Source: Rutidosis leptorrhynchoides (lineage: Eukaryota > Streptophyta > Magnoliopsida > Asterales > Asteraceae). From it: DNA of 64,000 nt. The stretch spans positions 80,561,501-80,625,500 of the forward strand of contig NC_092339.1 in assembly GCF_046630445.1 (NCBI RefSeq). The letters run 5' to 3'. Both the position numbers and the translations under genes were made by a program. Shown in pieces: positions 39,191-51,926 of this stretch (position 1 is the stretch's first letter; every line of letters begins with the position of its first letter). The notes beneath the pieces were generated by a model. That model searched no databases, had not been told where the DNA came from, and saw only the letters and a program-made list of their open reading frames with translations.

Positions 39191-42026
39191 ACTCATTCAT
39201 TTCTGTTTTTATGATCTATAACTCAAACTTAATCTACTTAACCCGAAGACGGTTCAGCCCAAACCTGATAACAATGATTACGGCCCAATATAATTAAATC
39301 TCAGTCCAACTACGATCTGATCCAACACCTTCACTTGACCCATTATGTATCACAAGCCCAATTCTAAAATCTAATAAGTCCTAAGTCTAATACATATTTT
39401 AAATAGAATAACGATGGGTTATGTGGACTGTTGTTCGACCAGGGTCTTCAATCACAACTGCATCATCGTCTCTATCACATCATCGTAATCTCCATCATCA
39501 ACGTTCTAATCACGTCATCATGATCCATATCATTATCATTTTCGTTTGCCACAATCATAATCAGAATCATTATTAATTCTTTCACTCATCATTAACAACT
39601 CGTGATAGCATCATCGATTCATTATTATCTATACTTATCATCGAGCATATCATAATATCCTCATCGTCAATTCATCAAATCTCATCTTAACTATCCTATA
39701 ACCATCATCTTTTTAACCCATTATTATCATGTACAGAATCATCGTTATCTAGTACATCATCCACAGTTCATTATCAAACTTGACTTACAGACTCGCCATT
39801 ATTCAAAATATCGCGTATGCTATCCATGGTTCAAGTCAAATCATGGGACCGGTTGTTTTACAACTTGCTTTAGTTAACTACACAGTTAATGTATTAAAAT
39901 CTCACATTTGTAACCCACTAACTAAAGTTGCCAAGTAGGGTAGTTTATGTTTGTTTTCTATCGGCAATCAAAAAGAAAGAAATAGAACGTGTCATCAACT
40001 TCTTTATTTAATCAACCATAATACATTAAGTGGGGTTAAATCTTGATGCCTGTCTGCCACGAAGGAAAAGAGGGAAAGAATATTACGCACCATAATGTTG
40101 TTATTCGTTTAATAGCAAGTGGCTTGATTTATATCGTCATAAAATAATAAAAGTTGCAGCTATAAAGGTAAGCTGTAGGGGTTGTAGTTGTTCACCGAAA
40201 GAAGCAGAAATTGATTTAGTTATAGCTGCAGTAGCGTAACAGTGGAGGGTGATCTTGTTCTTCATCGATAATAGTAACAACAGGATCACGAAAGAAGGGG
40301 AAAAAAATATATGTAGTAGAATATAAAGGTGTTGGGTGGCGCATGGTGGTTGCTCAATGAGGTGAAAAAATTAAGGTGGTTTTGAAGACTTATCTAACGA
40401 AACAGAATGAAGGAGCTGTAGTAGCAGTTTTATTTGGATGTTGATGGTGTTAGTGTGTTCACGACAGGAAGCAGAAACACTTGGGTTCCGTTTATGGTTC
40501 TGATCGATAGGGGTGTATTTTGGATCGAGTATCGAGTAAGCAACAGGTAATAGTAGTTGATGATAGTGGTGGTGTGGTGTGGGATTGTTTGTTTAATATT
40601 TGTTGTCCAACAGAAACAAAAAAAAAAATATAGAACGTATATAAAAGTCTTGGGTTAGCCATCGACTTTATGAAGATGGTGGTTCAAGTTTGGAGTAGTA
40701 AAGAAAAATGAAAGTAGGAAAAGAATGAAGAGTGAAGAAGATAGATATGATTGATATATACAAAAGGTCTCATAGATTGATTGTGCAAGGAACAGAAAAT
40801 ATTCGAGCAGACAATGAAGTAGTGACAAATAAAAATTAAAGCTGATATGGATTGCTAATGATTTTGATCTCAATAAGATTTGTTTGTACGATTCTTGAGG
40901 GCAGAAAACAAATTTAACTACAGTGGGATTGTGTCGACAAGAAAGATCATCGGGTACAAATATATATAAAGAAAATAAAGGCTGATTGGGGTTGTTGACA
41001 GATTGTACAATTGATTGAATTTAATACATGATCGACCAGACATGTAAATAATTTCCATAAAGCTTGATTGTGAAAGAAAATAGAATACTCAATTTATATT
41101 TATCTATGTATACGTATATCTGTATAAGAAGACTGTGTAAGAACACCGTATATGTAAAGCAGTATATGTATTTATTTATCTGTATATTAATTAATCTTAT
41201 TAATTAGCAATTTTAACTATAATATTAATAACAATACTCTTAATATAATAATAATAATAATATTAATAAAAATGATAATAATAACTATAAAAGTTATCAT
41301 AATATGATTATTAATAATATTAATATTAATTATAATAATGCTAATGGTATTAATAATAATAATAATACTATAAAAATTTATATATCTCAAACTTTATATC
41401 TATCTGTTATATACTGAAAACAATACTGATTTTAATATTAAAATTAATAATAGTACTAATAATAATGAGTGTAATAATAATTTTAGTATAACACTTATAT
41501 TTCTAACTTATAATTACACTTAATATATTATCATTATATATTATAATTATACAATATATCTCATATGATAACATATGCTAAATATTTAATATTTAAACAT
41601 TTTACTATAAATACGTTATATAATATGTGTTTGCATATGAAAAGATAATATATAATTATTATATATATGTCTATAACTTTTATATATTCCAATATACCTG
41701 TGATAATAATTAATATAGAAATCATATATATCTATTCATAGCTTTATATAAATAATAATGTTCTTATCTTGTATATTATTTTACATATTTACTCCAAATG
41801 AATCAACTATATTTTATTATTTCAAATTTTTATATATCCTTACATTTATTTATACATATTTATTTACAAACAATTGTTCGTGAATCGTCGAGAGCAGTCG
41901 AAGGGTAATTGATTACATGAAAATAGTTCACAGTTTCTGAGACTCAATATTACAAATGTTGCTTATCGTATCGGGAATATATAAAGATTAATTTTAAATT
42001 TGGTCGGAAATTCACGGGTCGTCATA

Positions 42027-42062
42027 GTACCTACTCGTTAAAGAAATTTCGTCCCGAAATTT
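42027..42062 (-). other. Polypurine tract and hairpin of copy A
   Basis: Plus strand GTACCTACTCGTTAAAG followed by AAATTTCGTCCCGAAATTT, the same unit as in copies B and E and in the young chromovirus. Confidence 0.78.
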
Positions 42063-42507
42063 GAGTGAGGTGGTCATGGCTAACAATCAAAATGTTTTCA
42101 TGACGAATATGAGTTGATAAATAGAGTTTTATCATCATTGAGAAATGTGGATAAAACAATTCGATTAATCGAAGAGTACGAGTGAAGCTATCACAAAGAA
42201 GTGAAATAAAGAAATAGAGTTTTGTCTTATCTTTTGAAGTAGTCACTGTTGAATTTAGAAAATAGGATGCGTCTTCACTTTTGACATTATTTTGGTTGAA
42301 TTCCGGAATTCAAGGGATTTAAAGAAAATTTTCGAAATCTAAAAGATTTGATTCTTCGGGATTTATGGAAATTAAGATCTCTTTAATTAAATACGGTGAT
42401 CTGCCCCGATTACTACGTCTGATATTTCCTTTATAAATTTACCTTTTCCGTTCCATTTGTTTTCACCACTTCTATACTCAATTCCCAAATTCAAAAGATT
42501 TATGAAA

Positions 42508-42681
42508 ATGCTTAACCCTGTTCTGATCCTTGTTCTTATTCTAACTATCGCAATGATCGTTCTTCTTTTCCAACTCCCACCTGAAGAATCTGTTTATTTC
42601 TATTATGCTCTAGGGATTATTGTATTTATAATCCTCCCGTGTCTTTATATTGCTATACGTACTGATATCCACGGTTTGTAA
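42508..42681 (+). CDS. Small membrane-protein ORF antisense to copy A
   Basis: 57 codons, opening MLNPVLILVLILTIAM and ending RTDIHGL, run opposite to the retrotransposon near its 3' LTR. It has two very hydrophobic stretches (about residues 4-22 and 34-50) split by a polar LPPEES turn, so a hairpin of two membrane helices is likely. A longer frame starts at 42457. An ORF of exactly the same length lies antisense in copy B (56918-57091), with conserved LPPEES, FYY and VLPCLY/ILPCLY cores and no indels. Expression and function are unknown; antisense ORFs near the 3' LTR are known in other plant gypsy elements. Confidence 0.55.
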   Translation: MLNPVLILVLILTIAMIVLLFQLPPEESVYFYYALGIIVFIILPCLYIAIRTDIHGL

Positions 42682-43213
42682 TTTCGGTGTTGTCATTGGG
42701 CTTTATATTTTCTCTTATATTTTGGATCTCTTTGCCTTTTTATTATCCTCTCGACCTCTATTAAAGCGAGCAACGGTCCAGAATTCATAGATATGAATTT
42801 CAAAATGAACATAGTTAATGTTCTAAGAAAGAAATGGTAATAACACGATCATGATTCGTCAAATTACCAGAATATCCAGGAAAGATAGAACTATCAAGAA
42901 AATATATTCTTGATATGTTTATATATCAGATAAAATGTAAGAGTCTTGTAACATGGCACATGATGACGTTATAATCTGTGAATCATCATGTCCCATTTAG
43001 AAACTCAGCATGACTTACTGTAATATAATCACGTTGATCAAGTGTCATTATATTATACTAACTCATGCATCAGTTCCCAACATTACTTCAATAACATTCA
43101 TATTTTAAGCTCGAAAGTTTACAGAATTTTGAAACTAACAGTTTCTATATGATGTAACACTGATAGCACGAAGAGATTAATGATTTCAGATAAGAATAGT
43201 TATAAAAATATCT

Positions 43214-43471
43214 TCAGAAATATGGAGGATATTTATAATGAAAGATACGATGATATCTTAAAATTTCTAATATGGAAGGATGGTGAAGAAAATTTGTCCG
43301 CAAGAGTTTGGAGTCAGGAGCAAGGTATTCGCTAAAGATTTCATCAGAAACGGAATCATCAGGATTCTTAATGTACAAGTTTAGTCCTTGTGTTTTGTTC
43401 AGAGACTCTATCGTAGTTTTCTCAATCAGTTTTTCAGTTTCAAACTTTTTCTGAGCTTTGCCAACATACAA
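43214..43471 (-). CDS. Sense ORF of copy A with a conserved C-terminal block
   Basis: 85 codons on the element's sense strand. The N-terminal part is charged and helix-prone (KAQKKFETEKLIEK), then EYLAPDS and a C terminus HHPSILEILRYHRIFHY. Copy B has a homologue (56068-56298) ending with the same block and stop position. It resembles no known gag, protease or polymerase motif. It may be part of a larger former frame, and neighbouring sequence is also related between A and B. Confidence 0.5.
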   Translation of the reverse strand: MYVGKAQKKFETEKLIEKTTIESLNKTQGLNLYIKNPDDSVSDEIFSEYLAPDSKLLRTNFLHHPSILEILRYHRIFHYKYPPYF

Positions 43472-46065
43472 TTCTTTATCATCAACTTTTGACCGTTGAG
43501 GTCGTTTACAGTTTTTGTTGATTCATTCAACTTTTCAAAATTTAGAGTATTAATTCGCAGACTGGATGCTTTTCAGAATTTCAGAATGGAAGATCATAGT
43601 TCTAAGAGATAAATGTTATATAGATACATATAACTGTTGATGTGGAAACGTTGCGAGACTCAAAATACAGATTTGCTGATTCCCAGTAATTGGTATGACA
43701 ATTCTTGTTACAAAATGCGGATGAGTACATGATGAAACTTCAATAGATAAATATAGTGATTTGTCGGAGGGATTTAAACCAAGGAGCGACGAGGTTGCTG
43801 GTACATCTGCTGGTAATATGGTGGAATATAAAAGGTTCCCCGGTAACAATAAAAGAGCACGCATATATATCAAGATTATAATAAGGTTGTTTCGAACGAA
43901 AAGTCGAAATTGGCTTGATGGAGCTGTGACAAAATTTGCTACCTTGAAAAGGAATTGTAAAGTTGTTTTGGGTAATAATAATGCTAAAGGAGCTAACACA
44001 GATACGGTTTAAACATTTTACTCAGGTTCCGAGTATTTTTCAGGTGCATAACTATATGCATAAATCTTTTCTTCCGTAGATAAAGTGTCGTTGGTTCATC
44101 CTCTCGATTGAGGTGTTTTCAAGAATGATGAAAGGTTTGAACGCAGAACGTAATCGTGAAGATATAAATGAGGTTTAAGACGGAATCAAATGGCAAACTT
44201 GAAGAATTGTTTAGTTTCATATGTTATAATCAATATTTTAATTCATTTTAATTGTCCAATGTTATTAGTCCCCAGTCGATAGTCCACAGTTGACAGTCCA
44301 ATAATTCATATATAGTTTAATATATTATATTCGAATTAATTAATACATGTCGTGACCCGTATACGTCTCAGACTCGATCACAACTCAAACTATATATATT
44401 ATTGTAGAATCAACCTCAACCCTGTATAGAGAACTCGATCATTACTGCATATAGAGTGTATATGGTTATTCCAAATAATATATATAGATGCGTCGATATG
44501 ATATGTCAAAACCTTGTATACGTGTCCCGATATTTAAAGTGCGTAAAATAAATAACAGAAATTAAATGACGATAAATAACATTGCAATAATTAAATTGCG
44601 ATAAATAAAATGTAATCAGTTAGCTAGGAATAGTTAGCTAGGATCAGTTAGCGTGGATTCTTAACAAAATTTCGATTAGTTAATTCATTTGTTTCTAACA
44701 AATTTTATTTTGTCCAATGTTTTCTTCATTATGCCACTTGTTGGATTCTGGTAAATCAAAATCCAAATATGAAATTGAATGAAAATGGTTATTCTGTGGT
44801 GAACGGATTCGTATATCGGTAGATGTAAGCAGGATAGTAAATGACTGTTGAATCAGATTCGAAGAATGTACAGTGTAATTTAATAATGTGAAAACTAAAT
44901 ATTCCTCGGGTATTACCTACCCGTTAAAATATTTTCACCATTATTAGTTTGTACGAAAGAATTTTTAATTACAATCTTTATGAAAACATATATACATATA
45001 TATTTTCTTCAGATGTAATCATGAATTTAATGAGTCAATATGATATTAAACTCATTTAATTTACCGTTAGAATAAGAATATATAATCTCTAGACATTAGA
45101 GATTACATAATCGCCATATCGAACGAAGATAAATGATGTAGAATGATATGTAGAATGCTAATTATACTCGAGGTATAGGATGAGATGTTGAGGCATGGAT
45201 TGTTGATGGTACTGGTGCTGTTACTGATGGTACTGTTGGTGTCGGTGATGTTGCTGAAGCTGGTACGTTTTGCACCCTATTCTCCAAATTAATTACTCGA
45301 GCACGAAGTTCGTTGACATCTTCTATTATTCCGGGATGATTATCGGTCGGAATGAGTGAATGAATAAGGTTTAGAATTTTATATAGAATATAATCGTGGC
45401 GAGGTATTCGGGAATTGAGTGTGAAAATGGTGTTTCAGATTGGTTAGCCGGTGAATGCTTCAAGTTCTTCGCCCAGCGAACAATATTATGGATGAAAGGG
45501 ATTGCTTCTTCTTGTCTCTAATGATTAAGTAGACTACGAACCCATCAGATGAATTGAAGATGACTAGTTGGTTGATCCATTTCATTTACACTGCTTTCGG
45601 AGCTTAGGTGAAACTCCATATCGGAATAGCTGTCGGAATAACTATCGGAATAGCTATTGGAATTCGAAGGACTCGAACTGGTTGAAGGATTCACCTCGTA
45701 CGATCAGATGAAGGATTTTCGATAAGAAATAGATTATAGGATGTAGATTAGTACCCTGCAATACATAATATATATATGCATATATTATACTAAAATCCCA
45801 TAAGTTACGGAGGAATCTACGGAAGCTGTCAGGTAAAGGTAACAATAATAGATACGCTAAGATATGAATTTATCTATACACTGTCTTTGCAATAGAGGCA
45901 GTAAGACGTGTCTAGACTTTAAGGATGATAAGCAAATAATTTTTGACACTAAATGATAAGCAAAACTTTTGACATGCAGACACAGTCGAAGTCCAGACCC
46001 ACTAATGCATCTAAACAACTATCAGTCGGACACACTAATGCAAGACCTGATTCACTAAGACCACC

Positions 46066-46077
46066 GCTCTGATACCA
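46066..46077 (-). other. Primer binding site (tRNA-iMet type) of copy A
   Basis: Minus strand TGGTATCAGAGC, 2 bp from the 5' LTR that begins TGAAAGAACCCG at 46080. Confidence 0.85.
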
Positions 46078-46079
46078 AC

Positions 46080-48827
46080 TGAAAGAACCCGTCCTAATCC
46101 ATCTGGACGAAGTCACCAACATCTGGTCCCATTGCGATGATCGACTCCAAATGATGTCTTTTAAAATGAGCAAATGCACAGCGGATGATTTCTTTCATAC
46201 TTGAGAATAAACATGCTTTAAAGTGTCAACCAAAAGGTTGGTGAGTTCATAAGTTTATCATAAAATAATAAAATTCATCATTTTGATAGACCACAAGATT
46301 TAAATCCTGCATGGTACAAATGGGCCCGAATCCTATACCCACATGTAATGCACATGCGATATATTTTAAATACAATACACCTTTCTCGTGTACAAAATCA
46401 TTTTTCATAAATCTTAGTAACCGTACACATATCTCGTGCACAAAAAAACTAATACACATAACCTGTGTATAAAAATCATTCTCTCGATATATAACATTCA
46501 CATCAATTGGTGGCAATTATCATGTCCACATAATTCAATGGTGGCAATTATCATGTCCACATAATTCAATGGTGGCAATTATCATGTCCACATAAGTCAA
46601 TGGTAGCAATTATCATGTCCACATAATTCAATAATAATCTGCAGAACTTTTGTTTGCATAATAATTCATTCGAGGAATGTTTTGCTTGTGTCTATCTCGT
46701 CAAACATTTATAAAAGCATTTCATGTATTCGCAGTTCAAAATATATTTCAAAAGCATTTAATAAAGCAGTCGTAAAAATAACGCATGTATTCTCAGTCCC
46801 AAAAATGTAAAGAGTAAAAGGGAGCAAATGAACTCACGCATATAAATATTGTAAAACAGTTAATAAAGCATTTACATGTATTCTCAGCCCAAAAATGTAA
46901 AGAGTAAAAGGGATTCAAATGAACTCACCATACTGTATTTTGTAGTAAAAATACATATGACATCATTTAACAAGTATAAGGTTGACCTCGGATTCACGAA
47001 CCTATATATATCAATTATATATATTAACACATATAATGGTAATCGAACAAATTTATATATATATATATAGTGATATAGTTGTTATATTTAATAATCTATA
47101 GGTTTTATTAATTAATTATGTACATTTATTTTATATATACTTTAAATAAATAATTATTATTTATTATAAACATTTTAATATATTTATTTTATACATATTA
47201 AATATATTTTTATGTAACTAATATTTTATTTGGTAAAACTACTACTAATAATAAAAGGTTGTATTTTTATAATAGTAATAGTAATAGTAATGGTAATAAT
47301 AATAATAACTATAATATCTATAATAATAATACTAGTAATAAAAAATGTACAACATTTGAAGGAAGGAGCTTTTAAAAATAAAAGACGCCGCTGCCTGGGC
47401 TTGAACCCGCGACTTCTCGCTTAAACCCAACACTCCAAACCACTCATTCATTTCTGTTTTTATGATCTATAACTCAAACTTAATCTACTTAACCAGAAGA
47501 CGGTTCAGCCCAAATATAATAACAATGATTACGGCCCAATATAATTAAATCTCCGTCCAACTACGATCTGATCCAACACCTTCACTTGAACCATTATGTA
47601 TCACAAGCCCAATTCTAAAATCTAATAAGTCCTAAGTCTAATACATATTTTAAATAGAATAACGATGGGTTATGTGGATTGTTGTTCGACCAGGGTCTTC
47701 AATCACAACTGCATCATCGTCTCTATCACATCATCGTAATCTCCATCATCAACGTTCTAATCACATCATCATGATCCATATCATTATCATTTTTGTTTGC
47801 CACAATCATTATCAGAATCATTATTAATTCTTTCACTCATCATTAACAACTCGTGATAGCATCATCGATTCATTATTATCTATACTTATCATCGAGCATA
47901 TCATAATATCCTCATCGTCAATTCATCAAATCTCATCTTAACTATCCTATAACCATCATCTTTTTAACCCATTATTATCATGTACATAATCATCGTTATC
48001 TAGTACATCATCCACAGTTCATTATCAACCTTGACTTACAGACTCGCCATTATTCAAAATATCGCGTATGCTATCCATGGTTCAAGTCAAATCATGGGAT
48101 CTGTTGTTTTACAACTTGCTTTAGTTAACTACACAGTTAATGTATTAAAATCTCACATTTGTAACCCACTAACTAAAGTTGCCAAGTAGGGTAGTTTATG
48201 TTTGTTTTCTATCGGCAATCAAAAAGAAAGAAATAGAATGTGTCATCGACTTCTTTATTTAATCAACCATAATACATTAAGTGGGGTTAAATCTTGATGC
48301 CTGTCTGCCACGAAGGAAAAGAGGGAAAGAATATTACGCACCATAATGTTGTTATTCGTTTAATAGCAAGTGGCTTGATTTATACCGTCATAAAATAATA
48401 AAAGTTGCAGCTATAAAGGTAAGCTGTAGGGGTTGTAGTTGTTTGCCAAAAGAAGCAGAAATTGATTTAGTTATAGCTGCAGTAGTGTAACAGTGGAGGG
48501 TAATCTTGTTCTTCATCGATAATAGTAACAACAGGATCACGAAAGAAAGGGAAAAAAAATATATGTAGTAGAATATAAAGGTGTTGGGTGGCGCATGGTG
48601 GTTGCTCAATGAGGTGAAAAGATTAAGGTGGTTTTGAAGACTTATCTAACGAAACAGAATGAAGGAGCTGTAGCAGCAGTTTTATTTGGATGTTGATGGT
48701 GTTAGTGTGTTCACGACAGGAAGCAGAAACACTTTGGTTCCGTTTATGGTTCTGATCGATAGGGGTGTATTTTGGATCGAGTATCGAGTAAGCAACATGC
48801 AATAGTAGTTGATGATAGTGGTGGTGT
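46080..48827 (-). repeat. Truncated 5' LTR of copy A
   Basis: Aligns with 38147 to about 40577 of the 3' LTR. It carries extra sequence at about 46390-46700 and lacks the last roughly 1.45 kb. Similarity ends inside the sequence GATAGTGGTGGTGT. Confidence 0.8.
46507..46632. repeat. 31-bp tandem repeat, four copies
   Basis: The unit begins GGTGGCAATTATCATGTCC and ends ACATAATTCAAT; four near-identical units lie head to tail. The other LTR of the same element has none, being deleted there between short CTCGT repeats. Confidence 0.92.
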
Positions 48828-50091
48828 ATTTTGGATCACATATTTGTACAAGATTATTGCAGGTACTTTTGCTTTGGACTAAATTAATCATTTTTACCCG
48901 ATTTACTGTAATATATTTGAAAGAAAGATGGATCTACAAGATGAATCAATTCCATCATTAAAAGGGAAGTAAAGTCTTCCGAAAAAGAAACGCGCTTCTT
49001 GATTTAGGTCAAGAAGTTGTCGTCCAGACCAGCTGTAGGTTGACGAAAAATCTAGAAAAGTCATCTCTAAAATCAGCAGGAAATCCACGGACCTCAGCAT
49101 CAAACAGAGTCGCCATGTGGTCAGACTTATCCTATCCATGAGAGGATCTGTCAAGTAAAATGGGGAGGGCGTTGTGCAAATTAGCTTGATAAGACTAATG
49201 AATCAGACCCCCAAAAAGGATAATCTCCTTAAAGATTAAAAATCATCTTACTCAATCATTGAGATTGACTTTAAAGATTGAGAATTCAAACTCATGGAAT
49301 TCGATGATATCTAAACTCGAGCTTGAACGAGAAAATATTTTGATCAAATTAAAACCGATTTGTTTTCTGAAAACCCATTTTCAATGCGTTCATTACCATT
49401 GAATGTAAAATCCTAAGAATTTACCGGAATACATTAGGTCACCTGAACCAAATCGGGTGTCAACTATAAGAACGGTGGTTGCATAGCATGGTCGAAGACA
49501 GGACCTTGTGCCAGACCGAAAAAGTATAGGGTGATCTTTACTATTTCTCCTACAAAGGATAGTAATTGCATCCAACACGATATAGACCATAATCAAAAGC
49601 ATGTCATTAGACATTGCCTTAACAGTTGCTTGTTCAACGCTTTCCTTTACAACCGGACGGTAGTTTACCGAAAGGTAATATACGGAGCAAGTATACTGGA
49701 CGTGTGCTTTCCTAATACAAGGTTAGCAAGTGGGTCACACAAAACCGCAAGTTTTGAGCTAAAATTTTAAAATCTGAAACCCACACAACCCACAAAAACA
49801 TTTTACAAACACCGGTAAAGGGTTATTCCGGAAAACTTATCTAGGGTAAAAGCTAGATTGAATTTTCAAAAGATCAAATGTTTTCATAAAGATCCAATTT
49901 CCTTAAGGATCTAAATTTTTATAGTTATGTGGGATTGTAAACCACATCGTTACTATCATTGTTTATACCGCCGTATCAAAATCACTGATGTATAAAGTGT
50001 GAGAATAAAAAAAAATGATTCGAGTGAAATGTGATTTTATTTCAAGTTCTGTATTGCTTGAGGACAAGCAACGTTCAAGTTTGGGGATATT
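48828..50091 (+). other. 3' interior of Tat-like element F
   Basis: No host gene. About 49400-49800 is non-coding sequence of the kind that lies between pol and the polypurine tract of Tat-like elements, ending TTGAGGACAAGC and AAGTTTGGGGATAT at 50059-50090. Short open frames on both strands show no recognisable domain. Confidence 0.6.
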
Positions 50092-50598
50092 TGATAGTGC
50101 TCTAAATGAACATATATTTAGTATCAATATCCTTCCAATATGTAAAGCTTTTAGTTGCAATTGTTCTATTTTTATGTAATATTCGTTTAAATAAATAAGT
50201 GCGAAGATAAAAGAAGAAAATGACGATTTGAAGACGCAAATGACCAAAAAGCTCAAATAAACAAGATATAATTCAAGTGGTTCTATTTATTGATAAGAAA
50301 CGTCTAAAAATTACAAGAGTGCAAACCGTGAAACGCAAAGTACAAGATATCTCCGTGTACGAAAGGACGTTCAAAAATTCGGAACCGGGACCTGAGCCAA
50401 CTATCAACGCGCGACACAACGGACCTAAAATTACAAGTCTACTATGCACAAGAATATAATATAATATATATATAATTAATATAAATTGTACATATTATAT
50501 ATATTTAAATAAAACGTCGGCAAACTAGAAAACAAAGTGATTGAGCTGGATCCAGCTGGCCATGTGATCGCATGGCCTGGCTGCCTTATTCCCATGCG
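50092..50598 (+). repeat. Truncated 3' LTR of element F
   Basis: Matches 34937-35436 closely, then jumps into the LTR of copy B at CCCATGCG|GGGCTCTG with 2-4 bases of shared sequence at the join. About 42 bp of the LTR of B present at 57907-57948 is missing here, so a deletion removed both. Confidence 0.85.
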
Positions 50599-51712
50599 GG
50601 GCTCTGTTGTGAGGTCCACGTTGATTTGAGAAATCTTTCCATTTTAACAATATTCGGAAAATGGTAAAGTGATTTACAAGTAAGAACAAATATGTCAATT
50701 AACGAAAACTGGACAAAGGTTAGTAGAGATTCCTGCTTAACTTTCAATGCAATGATTGCCTAGTGTCTTTGATAAGATAATTATTTAGTTTTCATATTAT
50801 TGAAAACGTTTATGATATAGATGAAACCTTTTAAAGAATGAATTTGAATATATACAGTAAGTCGGAATGTTAATTGTTAGAACTATATATATAAATAACT
50901 TGCATCGTGTATTTAAAACATGTTTATGTATATTAAATATATATGATTTCAAATTAGTTAAGTAAACGATAGTAACACTCGCTTAAGTGATTCTATTGAT
51001 ATGTAGATATGATAACTAGTACGTTTAAGAAGTTAAAATAAACGCTAGTACATAAATGAACTATACTTAGTTAAGTTTTAAAATGAAAATGTTATATGAT
51101 ATAATAATTTCTATTATGTAAACGTTATGTGACATAACCATTGTTAAATATTTAAATGGTTTTAAATTATATAATGGTCTTTGAAATATAAATTAGTTTT
51201 GAAAAACTAAATATTATATTATTAGATAAATATTTCAAACATATAGAATATATAAAAATTTATGTTTCTAAATGAAAATATATATATTTTATAAAGTGCT
51301 AAAATATAAAAATTACTTAATCATAAAACGTTTTGACAATATTATTAAATATACTTTGATAAATGACGAAGAGTTGATTTAAAGAAGCAAATGACCAAAA
51401 CACTCAAATGAATAAGTTACATTTCAATTAGTATAATTATTGGTGAAATAATTCTAATTATTGATAAAGGTACATGTCGCGAAACGTAAAGTACAAGTTT
51501 TCTAAGCATACGAAAGGGTGTTCGAAAAACTGGAACCGGTACGTAAGTCGAGCATCAACGTACAATCCATCGGTTCTAAAATTACAAATCAACTATGCAC
51601 GAGAATATAATATAATATTTAATTAATTCTAAAGATTAAATAATTATATGTTAAATAATTATATAAAAACCCGTCGGCAAGACTTTGGAACACATGTTAG
51701 CTGTAATTGGGC

Positions 51713-51793
51713 CTCATGCACTCGCATGAGATCCCTCTCACAAACTCATGCAAGTGCATGAGGGGGGGTTGGTGGCAACCATGTCTTTATAAG
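51713..51793 (+). promoter_or_regulatory. LTR promoter: paired palindromes and TATA box (copy B)
   Basis: Two inverted repeats of CTCATGC and GCATGAG, 14 bp apart, precede TTTATAAG. The 3' LTR has the same arrangement at about 59064-59143. The layout copies that of element F with a different palindrome core. Confidence 0.6.
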
Positions 51794-51848
51794 TCCATCG
51801 AAATTTGGTTTGTGATTCAGTTTTCTTTCATCAAACACTCCGTATAAG

Positions 51849-51850
<2 letters not shown>

Positions 51851-51921
<71 letters not shown>
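51851..51921. repeat. (TA)n microsatellite
   Basis: About 71 bp of TA dinucleotides followed by a (TTA)n-like stretch; the 3' LTR copy at 59201-59220 is much shorter, as expected of a slipping repeat. Confidence 0.95.

Positions 51922-51926
<5 letters not shown>

Larger units (their letters stand above)
38147..48827 (-). mobile_element. Large gag-pol-less gypsy-like element (copy A)
   Basis: A minus-strand element with 3' LTR 38147-42026, interior 42027-46079 and a truncated 5' LTR 46080-48827. The primer site is 46066-46077; the polypurine tract and hairpin are 42027-42062. The LTRs differ at about 2% of shared sites by eye. The 5' LTR has a tandem repeat and about 310 bp that the 3' LTR lacks. 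The 4-kb interior is related to B and C and has small conserved frames but no gag-pol. The 5' LTR stops short at 48827, where the 3' interior of F resumes, so one deletion may have removed the end of A and part of F. The element is broken. Confidence 0.8.
34937..50598 (+). mobile_element. Tat-like Ty3/gypsy element F, gag-pol missing, interrupted by copy A
   Basis: The 5' LTR is 34937-36853 (TGATAGTGCTC to CACATCA). A degenerate tRNA-Asp type primer site (TAGCGCCGCTGCCGAGGA, 36862-36879) follows, then 1.3 kb of leader up to copy A at 38147. It resumes at 48828 with 3' interior, a polypurine context (GACAAGCAACG, then AAGTTTGGGGATAT) and a 3' LTR start at 50092 that is cut off at about 50598. 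This 3' layout and primer type are those of Tat/Athila-like non-chromoviral gypsy elements. No gag-pol is found. The shared 500 bp of the two LTRs differ at about 18 sites. It is broken: the interior and the 3' LTR are both truncated. Confidence 0.78.

Noticed and set aside
43761-44012. Open frame antisense to copy A sharing YKRFPGN with the antisense strand of copy B
   Set aside because: There is some similarity between the copies, but no intact counterpart in B and no clear domain, so it is not called as a gene.
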